This document shows, in pieces, positions 62,945 through 64,000 of a DNA stretch of 64,000 bases. The notes under the pieces are model-generated. The model did no database searches, had not been told where the DNA came from, and was given only the letters and a program-made list of their open reading frames with translations. The translations under genes and the position numbers were made by a program. The stretch's first letter is position 1; every line of letters begins with the position of its first letter. The DNA lies in contig NZ_QBLC01000002.1 in the NCBI RefSeq assembly GCF_003052295.1, forward strand, positions 62,001 to 126,000, given 5' to 3'. Source of the stretch: Trichococcus paludicola (GTDB lineage Bacteria; Bacillota; Bacilli; Lactobacillales; Aerococcaceae).

Positions 62945-63562
62945 TTATTTTGAGATGTAGACGAAATTCGGATCGATTTCCTGATCCAATTGGCGGAAGG
63001 TTGTTCCGAGCAGTTCGTCATAGGCAGCCAGTTCGTCTCTGGAGATGCGTTTCTCATTCGGCAGATAGATGGGCTTGCCGAAGCGGACCGTCGCTTTTTT
63101 GCGCTTCAGAAGATCCTTGAGTGTGAGTGGACCTTGATAGACTACTGGAAGGATCGGAACGTTGGCCAGCTTGGCGATGGAAGAAGTGCCGCCTTTGATT
63201 TCTGCGGAATGCCTCGACCCGGTCGGGAAGATCAACAGATTGGTTTTGCCTTCCTTCAGGATCGAAACAGGTTGCTTCAGGGCGCTCGGGCCCGGATTTT
63301 CACGATTGACAGGGAAAGCGTTCATGTGAGTCAGCAGCCAGTTCATGAATTTCCCCTTGAACAGTTCTTGCTTCGCCATTGATGAAAATGCGTGCGGATA
63401 CACGCCAAACGAAATGAAAATGGGATCCAACAGACTTCTGTGCGGAGCTGCAAGGATATAGACTGTGTCTTTCGGAATGTACTCTTTGTTTTGGATTTCG
63501 GTCTTGCCGTTCAGGATACGGACCAGAAATCTGACTATGATGACGACTGTTTTAAAAAACAT
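62945..63562 (-). CDS. plsC: 1-acyl-sn-glycerol-3-phosphate acyltransferase (PlsC family)
   Basis: 205-aa acyltransferase that adds the second acyl chain in phosphatidate synthesis. The catalytic HX4D is APHRSLLD (~40-47). Motif II region is MNAFPVNREN. Motif III reads FPTGSRH instead of the common FPEGTRS, and motif IV is NVPILPVVYQGP. One N-terminal hydrophobic helix (~3-17) anchors it. It depends on acyl groups from the FAS pathway encoded earlier in the window. Convergent with the ABC exporter. Confidence 0.92.
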   Translation of the reverse strand: MFFKTVVIIVRFLVRILNGKTEIQNKEYIPKDTVYILAAPHRSLLDPIFISFGVYPHAFSSMAKQELFKGKFMNWLLTHMNAFPVNRENPGPSALKQPVSILKEGKTNLLIFPTGSRHSAEIKGGTSSIAKLANVPILPVVYQGPLTLKDLLKRKKATVRFGKPIYLPNEKRISRDELAAYDELLGTTFRQLDQEIDPNFVYISK

Positions 63563-63732
63563 GACAGGGCTCCTTTTGCTTTGGCATTATGCTAATCAGT
63601 ATGAGATAGTTTGTTGAATATTTCAAGTTAAATATTCAGTTCGGACCGCCATCAATGGGGAAGATGGTATATTTTTCGACGAAATTGCAGTACAATAAAG
63701 GATGGACAGCAAGAAGCAGAGGAAGTGATAGC

Positions 63733-64000
63733 GTGAAATGGAGTATGCCGGACAAGTTGATACAAGAGGGACGCGAATATGTGAATGAGGATCGCGTGCT
63801 ATCCGTGCAACCGGATTTCCACAGCCAGGTTTGGCATTGTGAGGTGCTCGGCAGTAAAATGTATCATGTCACCTTAGATGGGACAGCCAGGGAACAGGAT
63901 GTATGTCAGTGCAAGTACTGGAAAAATCATCAGTATTGCAAGCATACGATCGCTGTTGAATTGTATCTGAAGGAGAAATGCGGTACCCGTATTCTGACGG
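63733..64000 (+). CDS. SWIM zinc-finger protein, N-terminal part (probably SNF2-type helicase; cut by window end)
   Basis: The first 89 codons are visible. They begin GTG AAA TGG AGT (MKWSMPDKLIQEGREYV) behind GAGGAAGTGATAGC. Residues ~58-72 form a SWIM zinc finger CQC-N8-CKH. In Firmicutes this N-terminal layout usually belongs to large SNF2-family helicase-like proteins, but the helicase part lies beyond the window, so this is inference. A TACAAT hexamer at 63691-63696 is a possible -10. Confidence 0.7.
   Translation, partial: MKWSMPDKLIQEGREYVNEDRVLSVQPDFHSQVWHCEVLGSKMYHVTLDGTAREQDVCQCKYWKNHQYCKHTIAVELYLKEKCGTRILT

Overview
The window is chromosomal DNA from a low-to-moderate GC Firmicute of the order Lactobacillales. 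Pointers to this are the single-promoter fatty acid synthesis locus (fabT-fabH-acpP-fabK-fabD-fabG-fabF-accB-fabZ-accC-accD-accA) with a FabK-type enoyl reductase and a streptococcus-like acyl carrier protein, a DUF3013-like gene in front of prmA, class-B RNase P RNA next to gpsB, T-box leaders, and frequent TTG/GTG starts behind strong GGAGG sites. No sporulation genes are present. The GC content and gene order fit Carnobacteriaceae (a Trichococcus-like genome is my best guess), but this is an inference from recall, not a search.

Layout. 1-5294: end of recN, a glycerophosphodiester phosphodiesterase, miaA, hflX and a YnbB-like PLP enzyme. 5295-5945: two near-identical tRNA-Arg(TCT) genes, each with its own promoter and terminator. 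5970-6849: two small unknown genes. 7017-16759: the 12-gene fatty acid and malonyl-CoA operon, with three FabT-type palindromes on its promoter. 16832-18665: a TPR-like protein, a cold-shock protein and an RNase HI-like protein. 18806-24704: an accessory block of aldo/keto reductases, short-chain dehydrogenases and a zinc alcohol dehydrogenase. One of these genes is broken by an internal deletion. Three near-identical MerR-type operators and one variant control this block, and no MerR regulator gene lies in the window. 24811-27376 (minus): rlmL, rnpB, gpsB and an unknown gene. 27602-30494: DUF3013-like gene, prmA, rsmE, deoC. 30769-33450: rsh and dtd. 33514-34830 (minus): SH3b amidase. 35079-38511: T-box, hisS, aspS. 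38668-42547: nfo, lemA, a TPM-domain protein, yqfL and zur. 42621-50082: rpsU, phoH, ybeY, dgkA, era, recO, T-box, glyQ, glyS. 50374-58036: obgE, an OatA-like acyltransferase, rnz, a LapA-domain protein, recJ, apt. 58124-62833: divergent lexA and yneF, then a heterodimeric ABC exporter. 62945-64000: plsC (minus) and the start of a SWIM-domain protein.

Most of the window is housekeeping: RNA modification and translation (miaA, rlmL, rsmE, prmA, dtd, three synthetases, era, ybeY, obgE), DNA repair and SOS (recN, nfo, recO, recJ, lexA) and lipid or envelope synthesis. The least conventional parts are the MerR-type oxidoreductase regulon, the triple FabT operator, and the hisS-aspS T-box, which appears to read tRNA-Asp. 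I found no CRISPR array, prophage, insertion sequence or defence island.
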